Part shown: piece after piece, positions 14,101 through 15,695 of the stretch
How positions within the stretch are numbered: the stretch's first letter is position 1
How the letters are laid out: each line of letters begins with the position of its first letter
NCBI GenBank assembly: GCA_963578625.1
Contig: CAUZEO010000087.1
Span: 1 to 15,695 of the forward strand
DNA: 15,695 nt
Reading direction: 5' to 3'
Source of the DNA: CAUZEO01 sp963578625
GTDB taxonomy: Bacteria; Verrucomicrobiota; Kiritimatiellia; SLOV01
The notes under the pieces: model-generated
Seen by the model: only the letters and a program-made list of their open reading frames with translations
Told to the model about the DNA's origin: nothing
The model's database searches: none
Position numbers and translations under genes: made by a program

Positions 14101-14923
14101 CTTCGCGATGGCCGGGATGCTGCGCTACATCGGGATCCCCGCCCGCTGGGTGGGCACCACCCGCATGCGCTATCCCGACAATGCCACTTTTGATTCATCA
14201 GGAGAAAAAGATAGTGACGACGCCGACGGCGTCTGGGACTGGGATCTCGACGCCGACCGCTTCCTGGGCCCGGGAGAGGAGGCCGAAGACACGACCTTCC
14301 ACCGCTGGATCGAGGTCTGGCTGGGAGATAACTACGGGTGGCAGCGGATGGATCCGACCCCTGAAGGCGACGGCCCCTTCGAGCTCTCCCAGTGGGAGCT
14401 GATGACCGAGACGTCCAAGACCACGGGGGTGGGCGATCTGGTGATGCAGGTGGGCAACGGCAAGGTGAGTGCTTTCCATCACTTTGACGGCAACCAACGC
14501 TACAACGCCGTCGCCAAATACGATGGGCCCCTGGGTCCTGTTGGGTGGGTCGAAGGGCTCAACACCAACCGTAGCTCAAGTTGGTCGAACGCGACGCTCC
14601 TCGCTTTCACCTCGATCCCCTCCCAGTACACGGCGGGGACGACTACGGTCAGCTGGGACGCCACCGGCCGCTGGGACATGGATCCGGAGGCCACGGTGAC
14701 CCTCCAGGCCAAACAACTCACCTGCGTGGGGACGGGATGCACGGTAGCTTCCGATCCCATCACCGTGGCGGGCCGGGTCCCGGCGAGCGATGAAGTGGCA
14801 CCCGTCAACCTTTGTGGCCTCTCAGCGGGCACCTACCGCTGGGAGCTTTTCAAAGACAACGACAGGCGCACCGGCACCTGCTCCGATGAGTTCACCGTCT
14901 CCGGTCCCATAGGCTGTCCCTAG
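10934..14923 (+). CDS. Giant secreted Cys-Pro heptad-repeat protein with transglutaminase-like domain
   Basis: This 1329-aa protein has five parts. (1) A signal/anchor segment (residues 15-31) and a conserved N-terminal module with FDWSNPGHYYPEIYNP and WEP (to about 128). (2) 49 Cys-led units from Cys130 to residue 492; 40 are exactly seven residues, with consensus C-P-x-x-x-T-x, and nine are longer (8-11 residues). (3) A propeller-like region (~530-855) with blades such as LYLSDKNAHWIDVYG and LYVSYDTNGF. (4) A transglutaminase-like domain with Cys1052 (MTCSSSAFAMAGMLRYIGIP), His1123 (FHRWIEVWLGDNYGWQRMDP) and Asp1140, the complete Cys-His-Asp triad. (5) A C-terminal beta-type domain (~1180-1329) containing four Cys. 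The likely location is outside the inner membrane, on the surface or released. The regular Cys/Thr spacing suggests a rigid, disulfide- or metal-stabilised rod carrying an enzyme that cross-links or cleaves peptides. The RBS GGGAGGTGGAG supports ATG 10934. I do not recognise the repeat family. Confidence 0.88.
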   Translation: MSISQRLLHSRRLIFRTCILVLVSLTGILWINSQGGVGGGGPDFQIETVDSLSQHCIEFDWSNPGHYYPEIYNPVTDEWEPAANYHIEQNDTRGLMCLDNDDLLDDAIIRVACRPDEVRPTIDPISPTRCPKVFTSCPVAITTCPAGALTSCAVAATKCPTVAAPTFCPRTPTICAARKTSCPKIATACPVRFTTCPNRATFCADAAATVCPSRPTVCVERPTHCPRSRTSCPVFRTQCPAGGAQVTVCPKEETQCPRVGTVCPSGPTFCVQVPTVCPDSDAITQCPNDTTLCMNGTQTHCPVIPTQCPRNETICPDSLTECPRVHTECPVIVTECVSTSGGATTECPQEATFCPRVETECPKAETWCPSQHTECPVLDTECTGEPTRCPIEKTRCPDEHTFCPEQATICPKEQTVCPATPNPTECPVEPTSCPRVPTQCPRIPTVCPDAAGTMQTECPKQDTVCPRMQTHCPAEQTQCPENRTECPVEQGGGSNGLRSGAFEEDTTNSGSGSYGAQIEENQTPPASVITGSRLDFFTELHNDTESPWGLAYREISGPDRLYLSDKNAHWIDVYGIQKDIYLEEDYLSHKPEESFSTTDIDSAFVRPLDLAYADMQGVPTLFAISSEDWNEDGSYNTSLWRVTLNDGGTPTAESLDLNLPVFGIDGKAVYGLAFADGLLYVSYDTNGFKSDTDKVRRGVLKLRVLSESGKTDWWAVLQVGHPMLVEGDVPHAAKPSREDETGQVESVSHCRGLAAFGAGNADYFVGTVSNKRLFISDARAGRGAIWFKTGANSSRGLAVGGDALWAVQQRYVSGSGQTWGIQKIALDPEHNGPFQSGRAVRHLSIELTSAYVLPPVPLPPFLLPVDGLKHNFMRPPSMYQRESQHRDPETYDIRSTREFVQSSLNYSPAGDSDTLQKYFEVAFFGLASYEPVKTTFEFDFWTSNYGFRLYPHRANDNASPSPSYLSNSTTVYDLGDTDTFEDVYEQICDDMAAEYGSSALDSNPYWQTRNVLEFILENYTYDNVNNPYGYNPASNKLALVLDSDADNNQMTCSSSAFAMAGMLRYIGIPARWVGTTRMRYPDNATFDSSGEKDSDDADGVWDWDLDADRFLGPGEEAEDTTFHRWIEVWLGDNYGWQRMDPTPEGDGPFELSQWELMTETSKTTGVGDLVMQVGNGKVSAFHHFDGNQRYNAVAKYDGPLGPVGWVEGLNTNRSSSWSNATLLAFTSIPSQYTAGTTTVSWDATGRWDMDPEATVTLQAKQLTCVGTGCTVASDPITVAGRVPASDEVAPVNLCGLSAGTYRWELFKDNDRRTGTCSDEFTVSGPIGCP
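11321..12409 (+). repeat. Coding tandem array: 49 units of consensus Cys-Pro-x-x-x-Thr-x (about 21 bp each)
   Basis: The array encodes residues 130-492 of the large protein. Cys is invariant at position 1 and Pro is second in about 42 units. Thr is at position 6 in nearly every exact heptad; the last unit lacks it. The variable residues change character along the array: the first third is hydrophobic or basic (KVF, VAI, PRSR), while the last half is rich in Glu, Gln and Asp (EEQ, KQD, ENR). DNA units share TGCCC and AC[CGT] but are otherwise diverged, so this is an old array and not a recent microsatellite-like expansion. Longer units at 3, 5, 11, 16, 21, 23, 29, 40 and 44 may mark loops or breaks. 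Confidence 0.9.
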
Positions 14924-15303
14924 CCCAATGCGTCCCCGCTCTCTCCCTTCCCGGGAGCACGGGGACGCATTCAGTGGCTTTGCCGAAGCACTCAGGCGGC
15001 CTCGGAGCGCGCTGAGTCGGCGTGGCCAACACCGCCGCTTATGAACGCAAGGCACGACTTGGCGTGGGGTCGAGAGAAAAAGCCCGTCTTCCATGAACCA
15101 TGCATGCCGCCTGTTTCCACGCCGTTTCGGCGGTTCGGGAGCCTCCTGCCGGGCGCAGCGTCGGGCTTCCTGTGCCACGGGGTGCCATTCCATGTTACGG
15201 CGGGATACGGACGCATTTCGGCATGTCAGATGGTGGCAGCCCCCTCGATCCAGATTTTTGCGTTCGCCCGGGGAAGAATAGGGGGGGGCAGGTCGACCAG
15301 AGG
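14924..15303. other. Intergenic region between repeat-protein copies 2 and 3
   Basis: Apart from the terminator-like hairpin just after the stop, this 380-base stretch has no credible gene: candidate frames are short, Arg/Pro/Gly-rich and without domains. A weak inverted repeat (ACTCAG...CTGAGT, about 14988-15017) is present. The final ~20 bases (GTCGACCAGAGGGGGTGAC) still resemble the equivalent position before copy 2 (ATCGACCGGAGAAGGGTGAC), so the duplicated module began slightly upstream of the near-identical block. Confidence 0.5.
14927..14971 (+). terminator. Terminator-like hairpin after the repeat-protein gene
   Basis: A perfect 12-bp stem, AATGCGTCCCCG (14927-14938) with CGGGGACGCATT (14960-14971), starts four bases after the stop codon. 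The 21-base loop can pair further. No T-run follows, so it may act as an RNA 3' end stabiliser or a factor-assisted terminator instead of a classical intrinsic one. Confidence 0.6.
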
Positions 15304-15617
15304 GGGTGACATGAAGTTTGTTCGAAAAGTGAGTAGAAACATAAACCATAGGGAGGTGGAGCAATGTCCATTTCGCAACGCTTACTGCATTCCCGTCGTC
15401 TAATCTTCCGCACCTGTATACTGGTCCTTGTGTCTTTGACCGGTATTCTCTGGATTAATTCCCAGGGTGGGGTCGGAGGTGGAGGACCGGATTTTCAGAT
15501 CGAAACTGTTGACTCGTTATCTCAGCACTGTATCGAATTCGATTGGAGTAACCCCGGGCATTACTATCCGGAAATCTACAATCCCGTCACCGACGAATGG
15601 GAACCTGCCGCCAATTA
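15304..15617 (+). repeat. Direct repeat, right copy (5' module of the CPxxxTx gene)
   Basis: This segment matches 10874-11187 over 314 bp with a single difference. It includes the same leader, RBS, start and first ~84 codons. The following 78 bases, to the window end, match the corresponding part of copy 2 at only about 56 positions. Confidence 0.92.
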
Positions 15618-15695
15618 CCATATTGACCAGGACGACAGCCGATGTCTGATGTGCATCGACGATGCGAATCTCCCGGAAAATGCATTGTTCCGGGT
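15364..15695 (+). CDS. CPxxxTx repeat-protein family, copy 3 (5' part only)
   Basis: The ATG and RBS (GGGAGGTGGAG) are identical to copy 2. Residues 1-84 are identical to those of the 1329-aa protein: the signal/TM segment (about 15-31), the Gly-rich linker and the FDWSNPGHYYPEIYNP module. It then diverges, YHIDQDDSRCLMCIDDANLP here against YHIEQNDTRGLMCLDNDDLL in copy 2, while keeping the same register and length. The gene is open to the window end and would be expected to enter a Cys-Pro heptad array about 20 codons further on; that part and the C-terminal domain are not visible. Trp30 is intact, unlike in copy 1. Confidence 0.85.
   Translation, partial: MSISQRLLHSRRLIFRTCILVLVSLTGILWINSQGGVGGGGPDFQIETVDSLSQHCIEFDWSNPGHYYPEIYNPVTDEWEPAANYHIDQDDSRCLMCIDDANLPENALFR

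Overview
The window looks like a bacterial chromosome segment. Coding density is high, RBS-like purine runs precede most starts, and ATG is the usual start. GC content looks high overall, with one clearly more AT-rich gene (rmuC, 9388-10479). The content is B-box-like zinc fingers next to a rhomboid protease, very large membrane proteins with ThuA/DUF4350-like domains, dispersed long inverted repeats in the gaps, and large secreted repeat proteins. I would guess a member of the PVC group (Kiritimatiellota/Verrucomicrobiota/Planctomycetota-like). There is no rRNA or tRNA to confirm this, so the placement is tentative.

Left part (1-2966, + strand). The 3' end of a class III (glutamate-1-semialdehyde type) aminotransferase is followed by a compact run of small membrane genes. 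These are a zinc-finger/single-TM protein, a second zinc-finger/TM/TPR protein that appears split by a +1 frameshift near 1121-1124, and a rhomboid protease with intact Ser127/His197 and an extra C-terminal domain. Next comes a 429-bp unit (2962-3390) bounded by perfect 20-bp inverted repeats. It contains three internal hairpins and a run of 11 G, and each repeat arm supplies the stop codon of a flanking convergent gene.

Middle part (3386-8704, - strand). A three-gene operon, read right to left, encodes an 852-aa and a 784-aa multi-spanning membrane protein (4-nt ATGA overlap) and a 134-aa anchored protein with two CxxCxxxH motifs (4-nt gap). The two large proteins share a layout: an N-terminal membrane block, a GGG-x4-GDH glutamine-amidotransferase-like domain, a short TM pair, and a second soluble domain.

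Right part (8999-15695, + strand). This is the most unusual region. It holds three copies of a 5' gene module (RBS, signal/TM segment starting MSISQRL, and a conserved region with FDWS and a WEP motif). Copy 1 (8999) is a pseudogene: codon 30 is TAG where copy 2 has Trp, and the copy is cut off after about three repeat units by an rmuC gene. Copy 2 (10934-14923) is a complete 1329-aa secreted protein: the N-terminal module, 49 Cys-Pro heptad units (consensus CPxxxTx), a propeller-like region, a transglutaminase-like domain with Cys1052/His1123/Asp1140, and a C-terminal beta-type domain. Copy 3 (15364) runs off the window. Copies 2 and 3 match over 314 bp with one difference and then drop abruptly to about 72% identity. 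That pattern suggests recent duplication or gene conversion of a common front end carrying different downstream parts. The CPxxxTx repeat family and its modular arrangement are the best candidate for something undescribed.
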